The notes beneath the pieces are model-generated. The model saw only the letters and a list, made by a program, of their open reading frames with translations, was not told the DNA's origin and ran no database searches. From positions 620,001 to 684,000 of the forward strand of contig CM072891.1 in the NCBI GenBank assembly GCA_037013685.1: a stretch of 64,000 bases of DNA, written 5' to 3'. Shown in pieces: positions 1 through 12,700 of the stretch. Position 1 is the first letter of the stretch, and every line of letters begins with the position of its first letter. The stretch is from Acridotheres tristis (lineage: Eukaryota; Chordata; Aves; Passeriformes; Sturnidae). The position numbers were made by a program, and so were the translations under genes.

Positions 1-642
1 TTACTCTTACTCTTTTTTTTCTTCTTTATTATTTACTCCACACCAATATGCAAAACGAACAAATTGGAGGTAAACAGAATGAGCTATCATTCCAGTACAT
101 TTCTACTGTTGGGTTTATAAAATAAACTCGAGGAAATAAAGGCAGCTTAAAGTTATCTAAATTTCAAAAAAATATTTAAAAACATCTGGTTTAGATTTCT
201 TACAGTAGGACCGTATACCACTCTGCACTGAACACCTACACCACCTTGTGGAGAAAAACAGGAAAAAGTATTTTTAGAAGTTCAAACTAAAACCAAAACT
301 GGTTTAAAAACATATTAAAAGCACTTGTTTTTCTAAACTGAATTGCACTTAACGGAGTTTGGATATTACTTAACATATAGATCATGAGCTACTGAAGAAA
401 AAGCCAGGATTGCTGAATTAGAGATCTTTTGATGATACCAAGATTTCAACTTTTTAAATACTTTAGAAATTATTGCTAAATAAACCTTCTAGAGAAAATC
501 TTCCAAGTTGTTGTTTACTAAAACAACTTTCAAATAAAACAGACAAAACAGACTTTGGATTAAGAGAGAATCTGGTAATAAGTTTTAACAATAAACTGAG
601 TGAAAAAATAAGTTTTGGTAACAAAATCAGATTTATCCTTAC

Positions 643-742
643 CAGAACATCATGCACTAAAGCCTGGTATGTCCAAGTATGATGTAGAGGAGTTGCTAAA
701 TCTATGTTTCTGTCAACAAGGACTAATAAGGGCCTTTGGAAG
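643..742 (-). CDS. SCFD1: SCFD1 coding exon 10 (last one in the window)
   Basis: It encodes residues 242-275, with the conserved [19 protein letters not shown] segment and ending QALVHDVL before a GTAAGG donor. The remaining exons, beginning with the family's DFHLNRV segment, are not in bases 1-642, which look intronic. Confidence 0.97.
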
Positions 743-3700
743 CTGAAAAGATGACACTGTGTTAGTACTTCTTTAAACATGGTTAAAGCAGCCCAGTAAC
801 ATCCTGAGTGATATCAGCCATCTTCTAGATCATATTTCAAGATAAAAGCAAAACTGCCTACTGCTGAGCTCCTCCAGCCTTCCTGAAAGTAACTGAGGCT
901 AATCACTATGATAAATTCTATGCATAAAATCTTAATAATGATAAAAAGATTATTTTATTTTGTACTAAGTGAAATTACCAATATATAAAATTGAGCAGAA
1001 GTCGAAACACTGAACAGCAACTAACTTTTTAGATATTAACTAATACATCTTTGTGTGGACACACATTTGAGTTCCAAAAAACTGTTTCAGTTTTTATTTA
1101 TATTTCAGTTTACATTCAGTTTACATTTATTTTATTTATATTCAGTTTTATTAAGGTAATTTTTGACCTTAATCCCCATTACGATCCTCAATTAAAAAAA
1201 TCTCACTTCCAATGGTTCCTAATTTCATCGTACTTTTTGCTTGTACATAAATTCCATACAAAAATAAATTATGAACTTCTGAGATGCACTGTGGTAATTC
1301 CATCAATACTCAATTTTGTGGTAAAAAATGCATTCATGTCTTGGGCTATGGCTACATGAAAAATTTATAGTGAAGACAGGAAGACTATGAGCTGACAGAA
1401 CATTATAACAACCATTTTTCTTAAGTACATTATCCCTACAAACATGCAGGTAAGTGCATTTGAACAGAGTAAAAGGATTTAAATTCCATGCTCTGGATTT
1501 CCTTGCAGTAGGTATACTCACTTAAATATAAAATCTCAAGAGCCTTAGTTACCTGATTCTGAAAAAACAAACTAAATATCTGAAGCCATTCAACTAGTTA
1601 ATGTTTCCTATGTTTCCTTTACCTTGCATTTTAATTCTGAGGACTACAATGCTACACTATCAGGAAAACAAGCCACGCCTCTGAAGGAAAAGCAGCGCTT
1701 ACAATTCAGTTCCCATGAAAATGAAGAAACTGGTATTTCACAACTATACTCTCTCCTTTCAATCTCATTCTTTTTGCCAACTTTGATGTTTTTGTGCCTT
1801 TTATCCAAGCTCCGATTTTAATCTGAGGTAAAAGTATGATGACTGTTTTATACCCAGTTAGCAGATTCTAAGTTTCCTTCACCTACAGTCTTGCTAGTTC
1901 ATGTCCTCCTTTTCATGTATAGCATAAACTCTCATAACACACCTTCCTAAGGCAGCCTGTGGAGAATTCAGCTATCTGGGGGGAGCAGTGTACAGGGATG
2001 CTACTGAGAACACATTATCAGCAGCCACAAAGGATTCAAATGGTCATGACTTAACAGATCTTAATTATCCAGGTGGTAGTCCTCGATCATTGTCCTCTGG
2101 TCAAGGTTGGGATCATGTGGGAAACACTTGCTCTTGATATAACTGAACAGGTAACAGTGTTCACAAGCAAGAAAATGGGTCTTTCTTTCTTTTAAAGGAC
2201 TCAGAGTTGCTCAGACCTATGTTCAGACATCCAACTGCATTTCACAGCCCTGTAAACAGAGTGTATTTGCAGAAGTCCGGCTCTTGCTGGTCTTAGAGGC
2301 TGAACAAAATTAACTGGTTCATGACACAATTTCTGACTTACTGCCCTAGGACCATACACTTAGTAGTTATAAAAGTTTTTAAATTAGTTATGCTGTGGGA
2401 TTGGAATACTCCCTTGAAAGTATGTAAATTCTTTTAATATACAATTTGAACGAAATTCTTGTAAATACAGTTTTCAGTACAGTGGTGACTTACCTAGATA
2501 ACTGAAATATGAAAAATAAAATTACTAACACAATACCTGAACTGGCCAGCTCCAAGTGTGTCACCTGTAAAAAGACTGTTTCTGGCATCTCTTAGATTTT
2601 CTCTGAGCTTCTTATCCAGTTTCTGAGGAGGGGAAAAACAAAATCACTTTTAACAAACCAATGGTTTCCTAACGTCTTTTACACAATCAACATTAAAAGA
2701 TTCATTATGCTGTTTTTGTAGTTTATAAATGTCTTAAGTGCAGGAAGACTAGGTCCAGAGCATATGAGAAAGAAAGAAATCTTACATGTATTTTGTCCCT
2801 CAGGCATTTATATCTACGTCCAGGACTACACTGGAGATGTTTCCTTTATGTCTACTAATCTCCTCCCAGACAATTAGCATCCTTTCCTTAAACATGCAAA
2901 TGGAAAATACCAGTAGGAAGCATCAAGAGGGAACCACAGCAGAAGCAGCAAATTGGGCTCTCAGACACTGCCACACAACTGTTTCATTGAAGTGAGATTA
3001 TGCTCAGTATGAGTGCATGCACACTGCATGCTTAGGTTTAATTTATTATTATTTCACTGACAAAGAAGATGCAAAGAAGACAGAAGAAATGAACCATTGT
3101 GACTCCTTAGCAAGATGGTTCTGTAAAGATTGTTAGCTATGATTTAGTTTGGTCATTCCATCCCTACTTGATGATGAAGTTCAATGTCAGTTTAATTTGC
3201 TATACTAAAAATGTCTTGTACTTACAGGGTTTCCCAGCAAGATAGATAAAAATTTTGTACTGATACACACAGAGGAACACAGGCCCAACAGCCACTTTTT
3301 AAACTGTGTAGCTGCAGCTTAATTACATTGCCCGTTAGAAAAATCTTAGATAAACTCTAAAAATCTAGATAAACTCTAGAATAGGAATAATTATTTATGT
3401 TTAAGTTTCTCATTATCTGATTCCCTAACATTACAGTTGCTACACTGAGATCAGAAAGGAAAATGGATGCATCTCTTTTCCAGTTGTACTTCCTTCATAA
3501 GGAAAAGGATACAACGACACTAGATCTCTGCCTAGTACTGAGAAAAGTGAAAGTGATGTTTGGAAAGTTGTAAAGCAATGATAGATGTTTGGAAAAACAG
3601 TTCTTACCACTGCCACCATTTCAGCTGCAGTTCCTCTTGAGCATCTGATTATAGGTATTGCACCTATTAAAAGATACATTGACTTCTACATGCATTGTAA

Positions 3701-6700
3701 TTTTCAGATGCTATATTACATTACTTCTCATAAACAACTTTTACTAACATTCTGAGATTAAATACAAACCTACATTAAATTTTTTTCTTGCAGTCTTTAT
3801 CTATGAAACAAAATATACTATACAGAAATATTAAATAAAGTTTCACAGAAGTAAGTGGAATACCCCATACAATAATTTATGAGAAATAGAATGTACACTA
3901 GAAAGAAAGCTAATGTACTGTTGGAGGGGACAAACTATCTTGTACAGATGCATTAGATGTTATTTTCAAAAGGTCAGATGTCCCTTGAACACAATAATAA
4001 GTATTATTACCACTACAATGTATCTGTTACAACTCACTGCTATGTCCAGGACTATGTATCTATGATAATGCTATTTTCAAAAGCACATTTTCCATTGGCT
4101 TTCAGGTTTCAAAATATTTAGCTACTGTTTCTCACTCACCTATACAAATACGAAAATTCCAAACCCACAGATTAAAGTGACTGAGGAAAAGACATTAATT
4201 TGTATCACACTAACACTTCAAAGAACTGAACAGGTCCAAGGGAATCTCTCTTGAACAGACTACCCCACAGCAATCCCCAGCTCCACTTGTAGGAAAGCTA
4301 TCTCAGATGGACCAGTTTCAGTTACAACTTAAATTAAATGTCATCACTGTGAAAAATGTATCAGCTAAGCATGAAGGAAACTCACAATAAAATAAGTAAA
4401 CTTAATATATCTTCCTATTCTTTTATGAAGTTATCAGTTTCAGTTAGATCTTTGCAGGGTTTGTGCAAGGAGTTTTTTTCTTCTAAATCTGTGGTGTTTA
4501 GGGGGTTGTTTTTTTTTTTGAGAATGACAAATTCAAACTCAAAGCACTATTATCTTCATTGCAAACTAGGATTTTGTTAAAACAGTGAATCCAAAGCTTT
4601 GCATTTCAGTATTCTTCTCCCATTGATACTGAAGACTAAGATTCAAGTCCCATGAAGGACAGCCTTTATTGTACTTTGCAGTGATATAAAGCAATAATTT
4701 GAGCAAGATCATTATCCCACCCTATGAATTATTGAGATTTTGGTCACAGATCTAATTCTGCTTTTAATTTTCTATATGAAATCACTAGACTTCTATTTAT
4801 CTCACTGAATATGGAAAATATGCTAGAATTTGGAAACTTACCAAGTGTGACAAAAAAACAGAAGAGGCTATCAACAATAGTGTCCATTATAGTTTCCATT
4901 TCTGTGTCTGTTATATCTGGTCGGTTAATGGCTAAAATAATGTGGAAAAAATAAATAAGTTTATGCCACTTTAATAACGAGAGAGCAATCCTCTTCTTAT
5001 CCAATGGCTGTTAGCAGTAAACAGCTTTTTCTGCAGAAGAGATGACATCCCGAAATGCCCCTCTTAGCACACCTGTTAGTTTCCACACCCTTTTTTTCTG
5101 AGAAAAAAATTGGCAGAACTTAATTATTGCTTACTGTATAAGGTCGAACACTACATAATCATTTCCAAATCTCTCTCACTGCATATGTATCTTTTGGATA
5201 GTGTTAGTATTGCATTAACAAAAACCTACTAAGAAACATGTTTTACAAGAGAAATGGCCATCCACTTGGCAAAGTAAATTTCAACCTCAGACAGTCCTGT
5301 ATAAGTTTTATTTAAATTCTACTTACCACGATACGAAACAAGTTCTTTGTTTTGGTTACACAATACAAACATATCATCTTCTAAAGTAATAAAATTAAGA
5401 TATTGATCAAACACCTAGAAAGTAAGGCATAATGGTTAGAATAGTCCAGTGAAGCATTAAAAAAACCTATATGTGATCTACTGCTACATTTTACAGAAGT
5501 ACGTATTAAAAAAACAAATGCAAGATATAATTTATGAATTAAAAAGCCTGTGTAAGGGTTGACTGAGTAACACAAAATCTTACAGCACTGCAAAGTGCCA
5601 GAACTGTCCAATTTTAACTGTGGGCAAAATTTTAGCAGCCAAGTATCACTGAAAAAGCACATGTGGAAGCTATTTCAATATTACAGGTTCACTTTTTATG
5701 AATATGAAGGACTACAACATAATCAGCACTGAGCTCTCAGGCAGAAGAGAGGAAAGAGAGCAATATCTGAACAATAAAACATTACAGCTCATGAATTGTA
5801 ACTTTTCTGTAATACACCTGTACATTTGGGAAAACAGTTAAACTTCTCTATAGCATAAACTATTAATGAGACATCACAACTGAAAAACAGATTTAAGGAA
5901 GTTAGTTTACAGTGCTACACCAATTTCCTGCTGCTGAGGACCTAAGGCTTAAACAATACTAGTAGTGTTCATTTTATTTCACAACAGGTTCTTTCATTCA
6001 TGCCGGTAGTACTAATTGGAGTGAGAAAAAGTGAATTTATTTAAGTATTTTACTTAATAATTTACAGGTTTTGGTACAGCCATTCAACAAAAATAAAAGT
6101 AAATCCCTAACACATGCCTTTAAATCATAAAGGTATAGGAAAGTACTCAGTAGAAGCGTGTACATACGGAATATTTCAAATGAGAACTGCACTCATACTG
6201 CTCTTTTTGTGCATTTTGGAGATAATACTGAAATATATATGCACTGAAAGCACTCATTCAGCTGATGTGATCAGGAGTCCTCTGAAACCACTTTATTTCC
6301 CCTCTTATCGTTTAGCCAAAAGTCTTGCAGCACTTGGATTTTTGAAAGCTGAAGTATGGTACTAAGTTGGGATGACTGTAAGTTCTGTTTTTTCCTGAAA
6401 ATCAGAATGCAGTGACACCTTTAATGGTGCTAATATTAGGGACTGAGGGACTTTCTTACCTTAGCCACTTGAGTTACTGCATTAGCACCTATAGCAGCAT
6501 TTGCAATATCTTCCAGTTTACTTCTTGAAATGGCAGAAATAAAGTTTAAATAATAAGACTCATAAAGCTGGTTTCGAAGATCCTAAAAGAAAGGAAAATT
6601 TTCTTGAATAACTACTAATACATTCCTGACTAATTAAAATAAGAAATCCTACTTTTACTACGTGATGTTAGAGTTATCCACAGTCAAACTAAACCTTCAG

Positions 6701-9700
6701 AAATGCTTAGCTGTCTGTTCATACAGCTCTGCATACAGTGTTTTGATTAGATATCAGATATAAACAATCTAACACAGAACTGCTAAAAACCATGAAATTA
6801 CATTTAAGCTAAAAGGCAGCAATTATTATTCCACACCTTACTGCTGACCAAAACCACCCTTTGCACTTCTCCTTACTTTGGCAAAGATGTCAACCTTCCA
6901 CCCATCTCCTTCCCAGGAATGTGAAAAATTGAGGTTAGCCTAATCCAGCCTTCCCACTCAAAGCAGTATCAAATGGTGCAGGGGGCTCAGAACTGTGTCC
7001 AGTCAGGTTTTGAACCTCTCCAAGGATGGAGACTCCACAAACTCTCCAGGTAATCTGTTCCACTGTTCAGCCACTCTCATTAAAATAGATTTTTCTAATG
7101 TTAAATGGAATATTGGTACCCACTGTCTCCTGTCTTTTCCCTCTCCAAACTCTCTCTGACACACAGAAGACATGTTTATCATTCTACTTGCTGGGAAATT
7201 GAAGTTTTGCATAATAATATTTTGGGTAATACTTTTCTGACAAATATGTGCTAGTTACAGGCACGTTCTAGTGAGTGCAGGATTACTTCACACACCTTGT
7301 TGTGTGGGCTCTTTTGAAACATTATACATGAAAGTTACCTGGCACATCCTGTCAATATTTTCTTCTGTTGGCATTACAAAGTAAATAGCTGGAACATCTG
7401 GAATAGCATCCCGATCTGAATGCAAAAGCCTGACAGGAAGAAAAAAAGACATCTCTAATGCGTTTTTCTCTGAAATGTATAAAATTATAAAAGTAAAATA
7501 AATTCTTTATTTGTACAGACAAATGTAATTTCCTAGAATTTCCTTCTATATTTAGCTAGAGCTTTAGTGAGAAAAGAAATCACATCTGTATTTTTTGGCT
7601 GGACATATTAATAGCTGTGTTCAAAGTTTATTCAAAGCTTGAGAAAAGGCTTTACAAATATTCAAAAAAAGAATAACCACTTAGAGGAAGCTAAAACACT
7701 GCATCCATGAAATTTATATGCAAACTGTTGACATGGTAAAAAAACACTGTATTTTATACCATTAAACTTGCCTTTCCTGCTTGAAAACAAGGTGCTTAGA
7801 TGTTTTTCTCATGTTTCTGCTGACGTGCCAGCAGGTTCAACTGTGTTTCCATTTCCAGCCTTCACTTAGCAAAAGTTAACAAACTTGTAAAAAAATAAAC
7901 GTGTGTTCAAAGTTTCTTCATGACTATTACTACAGCTAAGGAATGACAATGGACTAGGTAAATGTAATCTGGGGAAAAAGAAATGAGAAATCTCTTAAAA
8001 TAATACCTGAAGATTTCATATGCTTGACAGCAAACAAGTAAAATCTGCGTGTAAAAAGATAAGCAAAGAACATACACAGCCCTATGAAACAGTTTGTGCC
8101 AATATAATTTTAACATATATGATTGCAAAAAGATTTGTAGAGACAAATTCCAAAATAATACCTACTGGATAACTTTTATTTTTGAACAAAGGCCTCCCGT
8201 TTTGAGCAAGGAATCCTACTGAACAGTGTTTGGAACTATCTCTCCACTCCCTGATTCTGCATAATGCCATCTGATTTTAGGAACAAATCAGTGTATAATC
8301 TTTATTTTAGCAGTTATTTATTCAATGATTTCTCACTAATTTGTTATTTATTTTGGGGACTATTAAATAATGTTCTTTTTAAAAAAAGAATTTTCAATTT
8401 TTAAAAAGTACTTACAGATGCAAAGTGATCCCCATATCTCTCAGCTCTTTCACTGACAGTAAAGGTGAGATGATATCTTGGCCAAATCTGTCATAAATGA
8501 GAACCTGAAACAGACACACATCATTTTACAAAGTGCTGTAAAAAGTAGATACTGTAGAATACAGAGAATACAGTGGATACAGGAATTCAAGTTTAGGGAA
8601 CTACTACCCTAACTTAAAAAATGCTTCAACATCTCAACACCTACCAATTTATAATAAATCATTAATTTGTCATAGACTTCCATTTGTGCTTACAAATAAA
8701 TAAAGTATAAAAGAAAAACCAAAGAGAAACTCAGTGATAAAGGGGGAAAAAGAATCATCACTTCCATTGCCTGAAAAGTGTCTTGCCAAACAAGAGTTTG
8801 CTTTTAGAAATTTATTACTTTATGTGCAGAGCTTTCCTGATTGCATTTGGGAGAAAACTACAGGAAAATCAGAAGAGAAAATAGGAATTAGTGAAAAAAA
8901 CGAAGAGACAGAATATATGGTTTGTAGTAGCAAAAACTCCTCATGACCTACAAGTTGCATTTGAAAGGTAATAAAGCTAGCCTGAGCTCAGCTTCTTCAA
9001 GCTATCAATAGTTTTTCTGTTTGTATGGGATTCTTTCTGACTCCAGTATTTTTTCAGCAGTTCTGATACTCAATTCTGTGTATTTATAATACAGGAAAAG
9101 AGATTTTGTACAAGTTAATAACAGAAGAAAGATAAACTTGATTCAGTTAAAATCTACAAATCTGAACTTTTCTGAACATTACAAAATTCTCCTGTTCCAG
9201 TTAAAGAAGTTCTTACCTTCCATACTGGTTCTCCTGTGCTGTTTTTAACAGGAGGAACATTGAAATTCAGCATACGTTTCAAAGCCACTGGAAAATAAAG
9301 CCAAAGAATGCTTTACTCTCTTCACACACCAACAACAGTGACTAAAGACTTTAGCAGGATTTTATTATACATTGCATTTGAAAGGAAAACCATCACAAAA
9401 TATAAATGCAACAAATCACATTTGCATTATTTGTATGCAGCTTTGACTGCATAAAAATGGCTCATATCTGCTACAATTTATGAGCTCCAGAGGACATAGC
9501 AAAAAGCAAAGAAGCAAGTTCTAAAACATTAACTCCCCTTAGCTATACAGGCTATATTCTAACATGGTTTGCCTTAAAAATAATTCCATTATATTCTTGA
9601 AGGTGCGTTCTGTCCAGTGGGAACTAGTTTGCTTTATTCCCTGATCTGCTTTTCCTGCCCCACACGAACACCACTGTACACACCAAACAAAAAGTACCTT

Positions 9701-12700
9701 TACGACTGACCAAAATCAATACAGTTTGAAAGATTTTGAGAACTCATATGAAGAAATTGCTGTTTTAAAGGGTACAAAAATACCCTTAGTTTGCAGCAGG
9801 AAAACTCTTTGAAAGAGGAATGAACTTTAATTTAACTTTCCATTCCACATACAAAGTAGACTGCGACACCTACCTCTGATTTATAAATCTATTATGTAAT
9901 GAATCTTTCCTCATTTAACGTTTAAACAACACAGTATGTGCTGCCTTCCCATCTTTGATTAGCAGCAAAAGACTATTTGTGCCATAGTGCCTATTCTCTT
10001 AAAACTCGTAACAAAATCATCACAGAGTTTTGCAAAGAGAAAAAGCTTGCAGAAATTAGAGTGATGGATACCACTTAGCTCATAAATGGGAGAGCAGTAG
10101 AAACAGATAACTTCTGGTTCAGGCTGAATGAACACAGTGCAGTTCCTAGGATCTACAGTACCACAAGACATCTCAGGCTGCAGGGGACCTTGGAAGACCT
10201 CCAGTCCAACCTCCTGTCTAAGGAGGCACAGCTCTGAGGCTAGGCCAGGCTGCTCAGAGCTTTATCCACTCAGTTCTCCATGGATGGAGGTGCTACAACC
10301 ACACTATGCAACCTGTGGCACTAACTGTCTTTGTGCAGTCACAAAACTTCAGGCAGGACAAGCCTTAGTGCTACAGCCTCACCAGAGCCTCTGACCACCT
10401 CGGCAGTCCCTGCTGATCCTCCCAGCTTCACTGGGACCCCCTGCAGGTCTTTTTGACAGAGCTGCTCTCCAGTCTGGCAACCCCCCCACGCTGTTGCCTG
10501 TAGGTGCAAGGGGCTCTTCCTCTACAAGGGCAGGAACGTGCCATTGTTAAACTCCATAAGATCTCTGCTGGCCATTCCTTTTGCCCATCTAGGGGCCTCC
10601 AAACAGCAGCTCTGCCCTCAAGTAGAAGACATTCCTCTAATTTGCTGTCACCTGCACATTTAATCAGAGTACACTCTGACACGGTCTCCAGGAGACTGAT
10701 AGATATTTTTAACAGGAGGGTCACAGAATACACTCATGCAGTGCTCCAGTTGTTACCAGCCTCTTGGTAATTATGTCTGATTAATTACAAACCCTCTGAG
10801 CCTGACCATCCAACCAGTTTTTTTAATGTAGCTAGTTGCTCATCCATCTAGTCTATGACATCCTACCTTGGATATAACATCATGGTGTCAAAAGCTTTGC
10901 TGAAGTCAAGGTAAATTAAATACTCCACTGTCCTGATGCCTACAAACCCAGTCATTTTGTCACTGAAGGCAATTAGGCCAGTCAAGCATGATTTACCATA
11001 CATAAATTCAGGCATGCCTTTTCCCTCATGTGATGAGAAGTATTTTCCAATAGGATTCACTCAATGATTGACTCCAAAGTGACACCAGGGCCTGGAAGCA
11101 TTTGTAGGTGAAGACTGAGGAAAAGGCAGCACTGGTTACCTCAGCCCTATCTGTGTCTTTCATCATTAAATGACGAGCTCCATTTAGCAAAGACTCAACA
11201 TTTTTTCTTATTTACATTTTTGCTACTAATGTTGCAGCAGAAGCACTTCTCCATTCTCCAGATACATGCTGCACAGCTTCCTCCTGTGTACTGCCCTTTC
11301 AAGTGACACTACTAGCAGTGAAACACAAATGTGGGAAAATCAAAGCTAGCATTGAATACTGAGTTTTGATGGACTCCAGCCTTCCACTTGCTTCATAATT
11401 TTTTCTTTTCTTTTTTATGCACCATGAAGCAGCCCTGAAAGTTGATTACAGGCTGGTCCTGGATTCTTTGGCCCCTCATTGCTGGCAATATCTTCAGCTA
11501 TATGAGCAATTTTATATAAAGCTATATGGTTATGTGCTTTGGTACTACTGGAGCTGAAGCAACTGCACTGCAGAGTTTGTCATCTAAAGTAAAACTTGGC
11601 ATAAGCTCTCTGCTAAGAAAGAATAATAAGACTAGTAATGTGCTGTGACAATCATGTCAACATTCAGCAGGTGTCTGAGATCCTTTTTTTGTATTCATAT
11701 TGCCATTTCATTTACATTAATGCTGAATGTTCTCTGGGGCAAGGATCAGGTTTTTACTGTGCTTGCACAATGATATGCTTTTGTTAAGAAACCAACCCTG
11801 GTTATGAACCAGGATAAAGGTCACAACAGATGGTACACATACATGGTAATACCATAACTAAATGATAAGAAACCTTTTTTCTGAGTATATTTCAGTTGTT
11901 GAATCTAACTCCTTAGAAAAGACCTCCTTAACAGAAGATAACATGGATTCAGTTGTATAGGCTGACTGAAATAATCAAGTAACAATTGCTGGTGACATGG
12001 ACAGTGGGACTGAGTGCACGTAGAGCAAGTTTGCCAATGACATCAAGCTGTGAATAGTCACAAAATCACAGAATCATTTAGGTTGGAAAAGACCTCCATG
12101 ATCAGTGAGTCCAACTTTTGATTGACCACCACCTTGTCAATCAGGCAGAGCACAGCACCAAGTGCCATGTCCAGCTGAACACCTCCAGGGACGGTGACTC
12201 TACCACCTCCATGGGCAGCTCATCCCAATGTTTAACCCTTTCCATGAAGAAATTCCACCTCAATAAGCCGGAGAGATGGGAAACCATCCAGAGGCACCTC
12301 AGCAGGCTTGAGAGGTGGGCCTGTGTAAACCTCGGGAAGTTCAGTAAGGCCAAGTGCAAGTCCCTGCAGCTAAGTCAAGGCAATCCCAAACACAAATACA
12401 AGTTGGGCAGAGAATGGATTTACAGCAACCTTGAGGAGGACTTGGAGGGGCTGGCGCATGAGAAGCTTGACATGACCTGGCAATGTGCACTTACAGCCCA
12501 GAAAGCCAACTGTACTCTGGGCTGCATCCAAAGCAGCATGGCTAGCAGGTGAGGGAGGGGATTCTGCCCCTCTGTTTTCTTCTGGTGAGATCCCACCTGG
12601 AGTACTGTGCCCATATCTGGGCACAACACAAGATGAACTTGAACCTGTTGGATAAAGTGCAGAGGACCACTAAGATGATCAGAGGGCTGGAGGACCTCTC

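Noticed and set aside
473..682. 69-codon plus-strand frame at the left edge
   Set aside because: Partly antisense to SCFD1 exon 10, otherwise intronic; no homology recognised.
12118..12552. 144-codon plus-strand open frame
   Set aside because: It runs across the junction of two oppositely oriented CR1 fragments; a chance chimera, not a gene.
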